From JANNSX01 sp041397825 (GTDB lineage: Bacteria; Pseudomonadota; Alphaproteobacteria; Rhizobiales; Hyphomicrobiaceae), in assembly GCA_041397825.1 (NCBI GenBank), contig JAWKVX010000006.1, forward strand, positions 186,001-250,000: a stretch of DNA of 64,000 nt, in the 5' to 3' direction. Made by a program: the position numbers and the translations under genes. The notes beneath the pieces are model-generated. The model had not been told where the DNA came from. It saw only the letters and a list, made by a program, of their open reading frames with translations, and did not search any database. Positions 27,501-36,095 of this stretch are shown here, one piece after another. How positions within the stretch are numbered: the stretch's first letter is position 1; each line of letters opens with the position of its first letter.

Positions 27501-30500
27501 TCCCGAACAACACCAGACCCGAGACCTCGCCATGCCAAAGTTCGCCTCAAAACTCGCTGTCTCGAGCCTCGCCACCGGTGTTGGCTTCAGCATCATTGGC
27601 GCCTCTGCCTATGACTATAGTGGCGTTTCCGTCGCGTCCGCCGGTGATGTCAACGGTGACGGCTTCGATGATCTCCTGATCGGCGCCAGTCTCGTCGATG
27701 GTCCGAGCGGCACCGACTACGGCGCGGCCTATGTGATCTTCGGCGGCCCGGAGATCGTCACCGGGCCCATCGGGCTTTCGACACTCGACGGAACCAACGG
27801 CTTCAAAATCGCCGGTGAGTCGGCGAGCGGGCAACTCGGCAGGGCCGTATCGAGCGCAGGCGATCTCAACGGCGACGGCATCGACGACTTCGTCGTCGCC
27901 AGCGGCAAGATCGCGACGGTCACTCAAATGGAAGGGGCGAGCTACGTCGTCTTTGGCAAGACGACGGGATTCGATGCGTCGATCGACGTGGCCGATCTCG
28001 ACGGCAGCAATGGGTTTCAGATTTCCGGAGTCAGCGTCAACGATGAAGCCGGCACATCGGTGGCCTCGATCGGCGACGTCAACGGCGACGGCATCGACGA
28101 TCTCCTGATCGGTGCCAAGGGCGGACGTCCCAATCTGGCGGTGGGGTCCACTGGCGCGGCCTACGTCGTCTACGGCACCACCGCGGGATTTGCGGCCAAC
28201 GTCGCGCTCTCGGGTCTCGATGGCACCAACGGCTACGTGCTCGCCGGCGAGTTGTTCAACGAACAGGCCGGCATCTCCGTCTCCGGCGCCGGAGATATCA
28301 ACGGTGACGGTCTCAATGACTTCATCATCGGCGCCCAAAACAAGTCCTCGGGCACCGGTGCGGCTTATGTCGTTTTTGGAACCGACCAGCCGGTTGGCGC
28401 CCAACTCGCGCTCTCCGGTCTCGATGGAACAAATGGGTTCCAGCTCATTGGCGCTGGTTCCGGAACTCACCTCGGCTGGGCTGTCGGCTCGGCCGGTGAT
28501 GTCAACGGTGACGGATTCGACGACATCGTCGTCGGTGCGCCCTACACAGGGTCGCCTGCCAATAGCGGCTCCGCGTTCGTTGTATTTGGCAAGGCAAGCG
28601 GATTTTCAGCGGACTTCGATGTCGCCTCGCTCGATGGCACCAACGGATTCAGGGTCACAGGGGCGCCTGCCAGCGCCCGCATGGGAAGCTCGGTCGCGGC
28701 GGCAGGTGACATCAATGGCGACGGGCTCGACGACATCATTGTCGGCGCATGGAATGGCGGCTCAGGCAACAATTTCCCCGGCAGGGCCTACGTCATCTTC
28801 GGTCAGACCTCGGGATTGGGCGCGACGTTCAGCGTCGGCTCGCTGAACGGCAACAACGGATTCGAGATTGACGGGAGCGCCAGCGGCGACCGTGCCGGCC
28901 TGTCCGTTTCGGCCGCCGGCGACATCAACAGTGACGGCTTCGACGACCTGATTGTGGGCGCGCCGGCCGCGGACAGCAACGGCGCCAACGCCGGCGCCTC
29001 CTATGTCATCTACGGGCATGCGACGAACCATGCGCCGACCGCCGTGTCGCTCGCCAATGCGAGCTTCTCCGAGATCGCGGAGAACACCGATATGTCGTCG
29101 GCGATCCTTGTCGCCGACATCCTCGTCACCGATGACAACGATCCGGAGAACAACAACCTTTTCACGCTGACGGGTGCGGATGCGGGGTTGTTCGAGATCG
29201 TCGGCGGACAGCTCTTCCTCAAGGCCGGGGCGTCAATCGACTTCGAGACGAACTCCAGCCTCGATGTCGCCGTAACGGTCAACGATCCCGCCACCGGCGG
29301 CGCGATCGATGCGACGAGCGAGACGCTGACGATCCAGGTCCTCGACATCAACGAGCTGCCGAGCAATGTGGACTTCTACCTCGACTACGACTCCTTCAAT
29401 GAGAACCAAATCCTGGCTGATCGGCTCCTCTTCGGTACGTTGTCGATCTATGGTGAGGATGCGCTCGGGTCGGTCACACCGACATTGATAGGGACGGGCG
29501 CGGGATTGTTTGAGCTCGAGCTCGCCGGCAACAACTTTTACGATCTCTATCTGAAAGCTGGCGTGGTGTTCGACTTCGAGACCCAGCCGGTCATCGACAT
29601 CGCTGTCGCACTCGACGATCCCACGATCGGCGGCTCACCGGACATCGTATCCAACTCGGTCACGTTCGAGATCAGCGACGTCAACGAAGCGCCAACCGGC
29701 CTCTCCTTCACCGCCGTCGCACCGGCCGTAGCCGAGGGTACGGTGCTCCTCAACCGGCTCAAGGTCGCCGATGTCGTCGTTGCCGATGACGCACTGGGCA
29801 ACGAGAACCTGTCGATAGCCGGCGCCGATGCCGGCAGCTTCGAGCTGATCGGCACCGAGCTCTACCTCAAGGCCGGCGTCCAGCTCGATTTCGAGACGAA
29901 GTCGAGCTACGAGGTTACCGTCGCTGTCTATGATCCGGCGTTCGGCGTCGACAGTGCGGTGACGGGCGACTTCACGCTCCAAATCACCGACGTCTCGCCC
30001 GAGACGGCCTATGGCGGCCTCGACGACAACACGATCACCGGCACGGACGACCGCGACGTCCTCATCGGGCTCGATGGCAACGACCGACTGGAGGGCGGCC
30101 AAGGCGCTGATCTGCTAATCGGCGGGATCGGCGACGACACCTATGTCTTCACGGCCGGCGATACGATCGTCGAGCTGGTCGGCGAGGGCAACGACACGGT
30201 CGAGAGCGCTGAGACCGTCTCGCTCGCCGCCAATGTCGAGAACCTGCTCCTCACGGGCTCCGATGCTGTCAATGGCACCGGCAACAGCCTCGCCAACGTC
30301 ATGACGGGCAATGCCGCCGCCAACATCCTCACTGGCAGCGCCGGCAACGACACGATCTCGGGCGAGGATGGCAACGACCGCCTGATCGGCGGCACCGGGC
30401 GCGACACGATGACGGGCGGCGCGGGCAAGGACGTCTTTGATTTCAACGCCGTTGGCGAGATGGGCAAGACCGCCTCGACCCGCGACATCATCACGGATTT

Positions 30501-30759
30501 CGCGCATCTCACCGATGACATCGATCTCTCGACCATCGATGCGTCGAGCACGGCTGCCGGCAACAATGCCTTCAAGTTCATCGCCACGCAGGCGTTCCAC
30601 AAGATCGGCGGCGAGCTCCGGTTCGTCCAGATCAATGTCGCCGGCACCGTCGACGACAAGACCATCGTCGAGGGCGACACCAACGGCGACGGCAAGGCCG
30701 ACTTCCAAATCGAGCTGACAGGTCTCGTGACGCTGACGGCTGCCGATTTCGTACTCTGA
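26751..30759 (+). repeat. Duplicated RTX plus C-terminal secretion module
   Basis: About 750 bases at 26751-27500 and 30003-30759 encode the same RTX and C-terminal module in the two tandem genes, with long near-identical protein segments such as KTIVEGDTNGDG followed by ADFQIELTGL. This marks a tandem gene duplication whose 5' parts have diverged more than the 3' parts. Confidence 0.75.
27532..30759 (+). CDS. Secreted RTX protein with seven FG-GAP repeats and three cadherin-like domains (paralogue 2)
   Basis: 1075 residues, 31 bases after paralogue 1 and clearly duplicated from a common ancestor. Residues 20-500 hold seven FG-GAP loops (GDVNGDGFDDLLIG ... GDINSDGFDDLIVG, the last with Ser replacing Gly). 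Residues 500-822 hold three cadherin-like repeats, each with an F-E-T-x landmark after a YLKAG-type strand; paralogue 1 has one. RTX repeats fill 825-968 and the C-terminal region (EMGKTASTRDIITDFAHL to LTAADFVL) is nearly the same as in paralogue 1. The shared C-terminus suggests both use one type I exporter encoded elsewhere. Confidence 0.88.
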   Translation: MPKFASKLAVSSLATGVGFSIIGASAYDYSGVSVASAGDVNGDGFDDLLIGASLVDGPSGTDYGAAYVIFGGPEIVTGPIGLSTLDGTNGFKIAGESASGQLGRAVSSAGDLNGDGIDDFVVASGKIATVTQMEGASYVVFGKTTGFDASIDVADLDGSNGFQISGVSVNDEAGTSVASIGDVNGDGIDDLLIGAKGGRPNLAVGSTGAAYVVYGTTAGFAANVALSGLDGTNGYVLAGELFNEQAGISVSGAGDINGDGLNDFIIGAQNKSSGTGAAYVVFGTDQPVGAQLALSGLDGTNGFQLIGAGSGTHLGWAVGSAGDVNGDGFDDIVVGAPYTGSPANSGSAFVVFGKASGFSADFDVASLDGTNGFRVTGAPASARMGSSVAAAGDINGDGLDDIIVGAWNGGSGNNFPGRAYVIFGQTSGLGATFSVGSLNGNNGFEIDGSASGDRAGLSVSAAGDINSDGFDDLIVGAPAADSNGANAGASYVIYGHATNHAPTAVSLANASFSEIAENTDMSSAILVADILVTDDNDPENNNLFTLTGADAGLFEIVGGQLFLKAGASIDFETNSSLDVAVTVNDPATGGAIDATSETLTIQVLDINELPSNVDFYLDYDSFNENQILADRLLFGTLSIYGEDALGSVTPTLIGTGAGLFELELAGNNFYDLYLKAGVVFDFETQPVIDIAVALDDPTIGGSPDIVSNSVTFEISDVNEAPTGLSFTAVAPAVAEGTVLLNRLKVADVVVADDALGNENLSIAGADAGSFELIGTELYLKAGVQLDFETKSSYEVTVAVYDPAFGVDSAVTGDFTLQITDVSPETAYGGLDDNTITGTDDRDVLIGLDGNDRLEGGQGADLLIGGIGDDTYVFTAGDTIVELVGEGNDTVESAETVSLAANVENLLLTGSDAVNGTGNSLANVMTGNAAANILTGSAGNDTISGEDGNDRLIGGTGRDTMTGGAGKDVFDFNAVGEMGKTASTRDIITDFAHLTDDIDLSTIDASSTAAGNNAFKFIATQAFHKIGGELRFVQINVAGTVDDKTIVEGDTNGDGKADFQIELTGLVTLTAADFVL

Positions 30760-30766
30760 ACCCCGG

Positions 30767-30831
30767 GCCGGAGCTCACTCCCTCCGGCTGGTAGGCCTGG
30801 ACTCACTTTGGTCAGCGGGTCCAGGCCTACC
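30767..30831 (+). terminator. Two consecutive hairpins after the RTX genes
   Basis: First hairpin: GCCGGA (30767-30772) / TCCGGC (30783-30788). Second: a perfect 13-bp inverted repeat GGTAGGCCTGGAC (30790-30802) / GTCCAGGCCTACC (30819-30831) with a 16-nt loop. Neither is followed by a T tract. They probably end or protect the long RTX message. Confidence 0.55.
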
Positions 30832-31025
30832 CCAATCCGGGCAGCGAGGGCGAGGCCCACCCATTGACACCGCAGCCGCATCGGCGCCGGGCGGCGGCCC
30901 GATCTGGGCGGCTCGCGTCAACACCGGGCCCACTGGACTTGGGCACCCATTCGGTCGATAAAGCGCCTTGCGGGTCTGAGGCTCAGCCTGTTGCTGGCGC
31001 CGAGACCCTGAGGAAGTCGGCGGTC

Positions 31026-31100
31026 GCGGGCGTAGTTCAGTGGTAGAACATCAGCTTCCCAAGCTGAGTGTCGAGGGTTCGATTCCCTTCGCCCGCTCCA
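31026..31100 (+). tRNA. tRNA-Gly(CCC)
   Basis: 75 bases with acceptor stem GCGGGCG / CGCCCGC, D arm TAGTTCAGTGGTAGAA, anticodon loop TTCCCAA closed by CAGCT/AGCTG giving anticodon CCC, T arm GAGGGTTCGATTCCCTT, and an encoded 3' CCA after discriminator T. It lies between the RTX and glycosyltransferase blocks. No integrase or direct repeat of its 3' end was noticed nearby. Confidence 0.95.
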
Positions 31101-31376
31101 GACTCCCTCGGCCTATCGACAGACTCGAGCCGGCGCACGGAACCAAGACGTGGCAGCGGCTTCTGCTGCTCATATTGGGCTTGCCCCGCACAGCAAAGTC
31201 GGTTTAGTGACTCCCTAGCACCGCGGCGGAATGGCGCGTGCTCTCACGCTGTTTTGACACGAGCCCCGTTGGAATTCGACCCGAGCGCCACCAACTGTGG
31301 AAGGAGACCGTGCGGCGACACCCGCCGTTCGGAGTCCCGGCAACTCCCCATCACACCCGCATCGTGAGACCACAAG

Positions 31377-32405
31377 ATGGCCAACGGCAGCCAAGTTCCT
31401 CTTTTCGATAGGGTCCAGCGCGAGCTGGCCAGGTTCCTGCCGCTCTCCTATTTCGCGCGCATGCCCACCATTATCGTCATCGATGTGACGAATGTCTGCA
31501 ACCTCCGCTGCCCAGTCTGCCCGGTGACCATCGCCATGACGCGGCGGCGCGGGCTCATGAAGATGGATGTCTTCCGCCTCATCATCGACGACTTCAAGGA
31601 GGACGCCGAGAAGCCCGCCATCTACTTCAACTTCTCCGGCGAGCCGACCATGAACCCGGTCCTGCCAGAGATGGTCGCCTACGCGACGCAACACGGCCAC
31701 GAGACCTTCATCTCGACCAATGCCACCAAGCTCGATGAAGACATGTGCGAGAGGCTGATCATGGCCGGTCTCTCGCGTATCAACCTGTGCATGGACGGCT
31801 TCTCCAAGGAGGCGCAGGAGTCCTACCGTGTCAACTCCGAGTTCGACGAGGTTAAGCAGAATATCGAGCGGTTCTTGAACGTCCGCACCCGACTCGGGGC
31901 CACCAACCCCATCACGGTGCTGCAGACGTTGCTGACCGCCTATTCCGAGAGCCAGATCGATGAAATGACGGCCTGGGCGCGAGAGGCGGGCTTCGACCGC
32001 ATCCGCTACAAAACCTTTTCGATCGGCTCGTATACGACCGAGGAGGAGAAGGCGGTGGCGACCCGCTTCCTGCCGACCCGCGAGGAGTTCAAACGCCACC
32101 CGACCGATCTCGGAAGGGCAACCTGCACGACGCCCCTCTATCAGACGGTCGTCTTCTGGAATGGCGATCTTGGGCTTTGCTGTATAGATTACGATCAGAT
32201 GGTTCAGCTGCCGAACATTGCAGAAGTCGGATTCAAGAAGGCCTATCTCGCCAAACCCGCTCTCGAGGCCCGCAAGCGTGGGTTCCTGAAGAGCTTCGAC
32301 ATCTGCAAGGGTTGCTCCTACTCCAACGCGGAAAATCTCGGCTTGAAAGTCGACTTCAGAAAGAACAAGGGTCTGGACCAGAACGGGAAATTGGTCTTGA
32401 ACTAG
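31377..32405 (+). CDS. Radical SAM protein with C-terminal SPASM-like cysteines
   Basis: 342 residues. The [4Fe-4S]-SAM motif CNLRCPVC (Cys41, Cys45, Cys48) follows IIVIDVTNV, then the GGEP-like FSGEPTMNP and STNATKLDED typical of the radical SAM barrel. Further cysteines in ATCTTPLYQTVVF, LGLCCIDYD and CKGCSYSNAENLG suggest a SPASM-type auxiliary cluster, seen in peptide- and sugar-modifying members. The substrate is unknown. It opens a run of same-strand glycosyltransferase genes, so modification of a glycan precursor or a peptide is plausible. 70 bases to the next gene. Confidence 0.88.
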   Translation: MANGSQVPLFDRVQRELARFLPLSYFARMPTIIVIDVTNVCNLRCPVCPVTIAMTRRRGLMKMDVFRLIIDDFKEDAEKPAIYFNFSGEPTMNPVLPEMVAYATQHGHETFISTNATKLDEDMCERLIMAGLSRINLCMDGFSKEAQESYRVNSEFDEVKQNIERFLNVRTRLGATNPITVLQTLLTAYSESQIDEMTAWAREAGFDRIRYKTFSIGSYTTEEEKAVATRFLPTREEFKRHPTDLGRATCTTPLYQTVVFWNGDLGLCCIDYDQMVQLPNIAEVGFKKAYLAKPALEARKRGFLKSFDICKGCSYSNAENLGLKVDFRKNKGLDQNGKLVLN

Positions 32406-32475
32406 GTATTGGGGAAGGGCCTGCCGCCGCTGGACTGGTACGGCAGGGGGGAAAGCCGGGCTCGAAGGGGGCGCC

Positions 32476-33711
32476 ATGCCGGACAGCGGTGACGCAAGCT
32501 TGCGGCTCCTGATCTACAGTCACGATTCCTTTGGACTCGGCCACCTCAGCCGGTGTCGGGCGATCGCACATTCGATCGTCGACCACCGAAGCGACATCTC
32601 CGTGCTTATCCTGTCCGGCCTGCCGCTGATCGGCTCGTATGCATTCAAGCCTCGCGTTGATTTCATCCGCTTCCCCGGCGTCGTCAAGTTGAAGAACGGC
32701 AGCTACACCGCGCGCGGTCTCGACGTCTCGATCGAGGATGCGATCGCCATTCGCGAGAGCCTCATCCGATGTGCCGCCGAAACGTTCCGGCCGCACATGT
32801 TCCTGGTCGACAAAGAGCCGTTGGGCTTGAGGGGCGAGGTCGAGAACACCCTGCGGATACTCAAGGGCAAGGGGACGCGGCTTGTACTGGGCCTGCGCGA
32901 TATCATGGACGACCCCGACTATCTCAAATTCGAATGGGACCGGAAGGAGGTCATCCCGGCGCTGACCGACCTCTACGACGACATCTGGATCTACGGTCGC
33001 CAGCAGATCTACGATCCTCTGGCCGGTATCGAGGTCGCCAAGGTCGTGCGCGACAAGATCACCTATACGGGCTATCTGAGGCGCGGCGCGGCCGGACCGA
33101 TCGTCGAGGCCGGAACCTCCGGCTCCGCGTCCGACGAGCCCAGCATACTCGTCACGACCGGCGGTGGTGGCGACGGGGCCGAGCTCATCGACTGGGTTTT
33201 GAGCGCCTACGAGCACGACCGATCGCTTCCCTATCGTGCCTATATCGTGCTCGGCCCTTTCATGCCGGCCGACCTGCAGGCTCGCTTCAAGACGCGGGCC
33301 GAGCGCCTTCCCAAGGTTCAGGTCACGACATTCATCGCCAGCCTCGACAAGCTCATGCGCCGCTCTCTCGGCGTGATCGCCATGGGTGGCTACAATACGT
33401 TCTGCGAGATTCTGTCGTATGATAAGCCTGCCGTGATCGTACCGCGGACAAGGCCCCGGCTCGAGCAGAAGATCCGTGCCGAACGCATGCAGGAGCTAGG
33501 TCTCGTTCGCATGCTCGATGATGATGGCAACCGCCATCCCGCGCGCATGGCCCAGGTGATCCGCTCGCTCCCGGCACAACCGCGCCCCTCTCACGTGCAG
33601 ATCCCGGGCCTACTCGACGGATTCGAGAGCATCAATCAGATGGTCGACAATCTATTGGGGCGCGAGAAGCCGCTCCCGCGCGAGCGCATCCTGGCCCTGA
33701 ATGACGTCTGA
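32476..33711 (+). CDS. GT-B glycosyltransferase, MurG/COG4671-like (first)
   Basis: 411 residues. The start LLIYSHDSFGLGHLSRCRAIA is the N-terminal Rossmann signature of predicted glycosyltransferases related to MurG. The C-terminal GT28-like half has ILVTTGGGGDGAELIDW, MRRSLGVIAMGGYNTFCEIL and PAVIVPRTRPRLEQKIRAERM, the nucleotide-sugar-binding region. No signal peptide; it probably acts at the cytoplasmic face of the membrane. The next gene starts inside its last 11 bases. It belongs to the same family as the gene at 36095. Confidence 0.85.
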   Translation: MPDSGDASLRLLIYSHDSFGLGHLSRCRAIAHSIVDHRSDISVLILSGLPLIGSYAFKPRVDFIRFPGVVKLKNGSYTARGLDVSIEDAIAIRESLIRCAAETFRPHMFLVDKEPLGLRGEVENTLRILKGKGTRLVLGLRDIMDDPDYLKFEWDRKEVIPALTDLYDDIWIYGRQQIYDPLAGIEVAKVVRDKITYTGYLRRGAAGPIVEAGTSGSASDEPSILVTTGGGGDGAELIDWVLSAYEHDRSLPYRAYIVLGPFMPADLQARFKTRAERLPKVQVTTFIASLDKLMRRSLGVIAMGGYNTFCEILSYDKPAVIVPRTRPRLEQKIRAERMQELGLVRMLDDDGNRHPARMAQVIRSLPAQPRPSHVQIPGLLDGFESINQMVDNLLGREKPLPRERILALNDV

Positions 33712-34999
33712 GGCCCACCTCCGAGCGCCGCCGCGACTCGCTGTCGTGTTGAAGGGCTATCCGCGCCTCTCGGAGACATTCATCGCCCAGGAGCTTCTTA
33801 GCCTTCAGCGCCGGGGGATCGACCTGGCGATCTGGTCGCTTCGCCATCCGACCGATGCGAGGCGCCATCGAGTCCACGACGAGATTTCGGCCGCCGTGCA
33901 CTATTTGCCGGAGTATCTGAAGGACGGTCCTCTTCGGGTTCTCAGAAGCTGGTGGTCCGCCCGGCGGTTGCCGGGCTACCGGCGAGCCGTTACCGCCTTC
34001 CGCCGCGACTTCCGACGCGATCGGACCGCCAATCGCATCCGGCGTTTCGGTCAGGCGCTCGTTCTCGCCGCCGAGCTGCCTTCCGAGACCCGATGGCTCT
34101 ACGTGCATTTCTTGCATACGCCGGCGTCGGTGACGCGCTATGCGGCCCTTATGCGAGGCTTGGGGTGGAGCGCCTCGGCGCATGCCAAGGACATCTACAC
34201 GACCCCGGACTGGGAGCTCGCCGAGAAGCTGGACGATCTCGATTGGATAGTGACCTGCACAGCCGCGAACGTCGCGCATCTCGGCCAGCTAGCGCCCGCA
34301 AACCGTCAGAAAATCCATCTGCTCTACCATGGACTCGATCTCACGCGGTTTCCGCCGACGCCCCTCGAACCGAGACGGGATCAAGGCGGCCCGGTGCAGA
34401 TCCTCTCGATCGGGCGGGCTGTGCCGAAGAAGGGCTTCGACACGCTGCTCAGGGCTCTTGCCCGAATTCCGACGGACCTCTCGTGGCAGTTTACGCATGC
34501 CGGCGGCGGACCAGAACTCAGACGGCTCGAGGCGCTGGCCGTCGAACTCGGTATCACCGATCGCATCCGCTGGCTCGGCCCACGCACCCAGGACGAGGTG
34601 TTGAGCCTGTACCGTGGTTCCGACCTTTTCGTGCTCGCAAGCCGGATCGCCGACGACGGCGACCGCGACGGCCTGCCGAATGTTCTGATGGAAGCGCAAA
34701 GCCAGGCGCTCGCCTGCATCGCCACCGACGTCTCTGCCATTCCGGAGCTGATCCGGGACGGCGAGAACGGCCTACTGATCTCGCCGGACAATCCGCAGGC
34801 ACTCTCTGCGGCCATGCAACGTCTTATCCGAAATCCGTCCGAACGCCGTGACCTTGGCATCGCTGGCGCAACGCGCATCCGCACCGTCTTCGATCATGAC
34901 CACGCCATCGACAAACTGGTCGAGCGCCTGCAATCCTCACTCCGCCTGGAGCCCGCGCCCGATGCGCATCGCCGTATACGCGCCGCTCAATCCGCCTGA
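33701..34999 (+). CDS. Family 4 glycosyltransferase
   Basis: 432 residues; GT-B fold retaining transferase. Start PRLAVVLKGYPRLSETFIAQE is typical of the colanic-acid/exopolysaccharide WcaL-like group. The acceptor half has SAHAKDIYTTPDWE; the donor half has ILSIGRAVPKKGFDTLLRA, FTHAGGGPELRRL, RIRWLGPRTQDEV and the E-x7-E loop in GLPNVLMEAQSQALACIATD. It overlaps the preceding gene by 11 bases and the following one by 38, so the genes are translationally coupled. Confidence 0.9.
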   Translation: MTSEAHLRAPPRLAVVLKGYPRLSETFIAQELLSLQRRGIDLAIWSLRHPTDARRHRVHDEISAAVHYLPEYLKDGPLRVLRSWWSARRLPGYRRAVTAFRRDFRRDRTANRIRRFGQALVLAAELPSETRWLYVHFLHTPASVTRYAALMRGLGWSASAHAKDIYTTPDWELAEKLDDLDWIVTCTAANVAHLGQLAPANRQKIHLLYHGLDLTRFPPTPLEPRRDQGGPVQILSIGRAVPKKGFDTLLRALARIPTDLSWQFTHAGGGPELRRLEALAVELGITDRIRWLGPRTQDEVLSLYRGSDLFVLASRIADDGDRDGLPNVLMEAQSQALACIATDVSAIPELIRDGENGLLISPDNPQALSAAMQRLIRNPSERRDLGIAGATRIRTVFDHDHAIDKLVERLQSSLRLEPAPDAHRRIRAAQSA

Positions 35000-36095
35000 C
35001 GGACCGACGCCATCTGGCGACCGGCTGATCGGCCGAATGCTGATCCGGGCACTGGAAGATGCCGGTCACGAAGTCTGTCTGGCGAGCCGTTTCCGCACCT
35101 TCGACCGCAACGGCGACCGAGAGCGTCAGGCGCGGATCAGCCGGCTAGGAGCACGCCTGGCGTCGCGCTATCTACGTCGTCTGGAGCGCTCGCCGCCGGA
35201 CCTCTGGCTGACCTATCATCTCTATCACAAGGCGCCGGATCCGATCGGTCCGCTGGTCTCCTGTGCCTTGTCCATCCCGTACGTCGTCGTCGAAGCCTCG
35301 CTCACACCGTCTGCCGCGGCGGGCCCCTGGGCGGCTGGTCACGCCGAGGTGGTCGCCGCACTCGCCCGTGCCGATCTCGTTGTCGGGATCAATCCGCGCG
35401 ACCGACCTGAGGTTGCCAGGCATCTGAGGCCGGGCGCGACTTATGCCGAGATGCCGATCTTCATCGATGGTGCGGCCTATCGCGAGGCGGCTACCCAGCG
35501 AGAGGCGCATCGGCAGCAGCTCCGCACTGCTCTCGGAGCTCGACCCGAGCAGGCCGTTCTGCTTGCTGTCGGCATGATGCGGTCCCGCGACAAGCTCGAC
35601 TCGTACCGCCTTCTGGCCGCCGCGCTCGAGCGGATGCCACGCCGCGATTGGCACCTGGCGATCGCCGGCGACGGCCCACTGCAAGCTGAGGCACATGAGG
35701 CCTTCGCCCGGCTGGCCGAACGGACCACGTTCCTCGGGCGCGTGGACGCATCCGGCCTCCCATCGCTCTATGCCGGTGCCGATCTTCTCGTATGGCCGGC
35801 CATCAAGGAGGCCCTCGGCATGTGCTTTCTCGAGTCGCAAGCGGCGGGAACACCGGTCGTTGGCGCTCGACGCGAGGGGGTTGCGAGCCTTGTCTGCCAT
35901 GGCCAAACCGGGCTGCTTCCCAACTACGGCGATCCGTCAGACTTCGCCAAGGCGGTCGGGGAGCTCATCGGCGATCGCCAAACTCTGACGGCAATGCGGG
36001 AGCACGCATTCCGCAATGCTTGGGAGCACCACGACATCAAGACGGCCGGGCCTCGCTTTGCAGCTCTCCTGGCATCGATCGGGAGCAAACCCTGA
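34962..36095 (+). CDS. Family 4 glycosyltransferase (second)
   Basis: 377 residues from the ATG at 34962, with GGAG ten bases upstream. The frame is open further upstream, but only inside the previous gene. Start RIAVYAPLNPPDGPTPSGDR; donor half with LAVGMMRSRDKLDSYRLLAAA, LAIAGDGPLQAEAHE, FLGRVDASGLPSLYAGADLL and the GT4 signature KEALGMCFLESQAAGTPVVG. The first Glu and the later Glu of E-x7-E are present. Stop and next start overlap (TGATG). Confidence 0.88.
   Translation: MRIAVYAPLNPPDGPTPSGDRLIGRMLIRALEDAGHEVCLASRFRTFDRNGDRERQARISRLGARLASRYLRRLERSPPDLWLTYHLYHKAPDPIGPLVSCALSIPYVVVEASLTPSAAAGPWAAGHAEVVAALARADLVVGINPRDRPEVARHLRPGATYAEMPIFIDGAAYREAATQREAHRQQLRTALGARPEQAVLLAVGMMRSRDKLDSYRLLAAALERMPRRDWHLAIAGDGPLQAEAHEAFARLAERTTFLGRVDASGLPSLYAGADLLVWPAIKEALGMCFLESQAAGTPVVGARREGVASLVCHGQTGLLPNYGDPSDFAKAVGELIGDRQTLTAMREHAFRNAWEHHDIKTAGPRFAALLASIGSKP

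Noticed and set aside
24945..30759. CRISPR-like or satellite DNA repeats
   Set aside because: The regular repeats are coding: FG-GAP and RTX motifs in frame with variable third positions.
31026..31376. tRNA-Gly as an integration site for a genomic island
   Set aside because: No integrase, no direct repeat of the tRNA 3' end and no clear change in base composition were seen; the idea stays unsupported.
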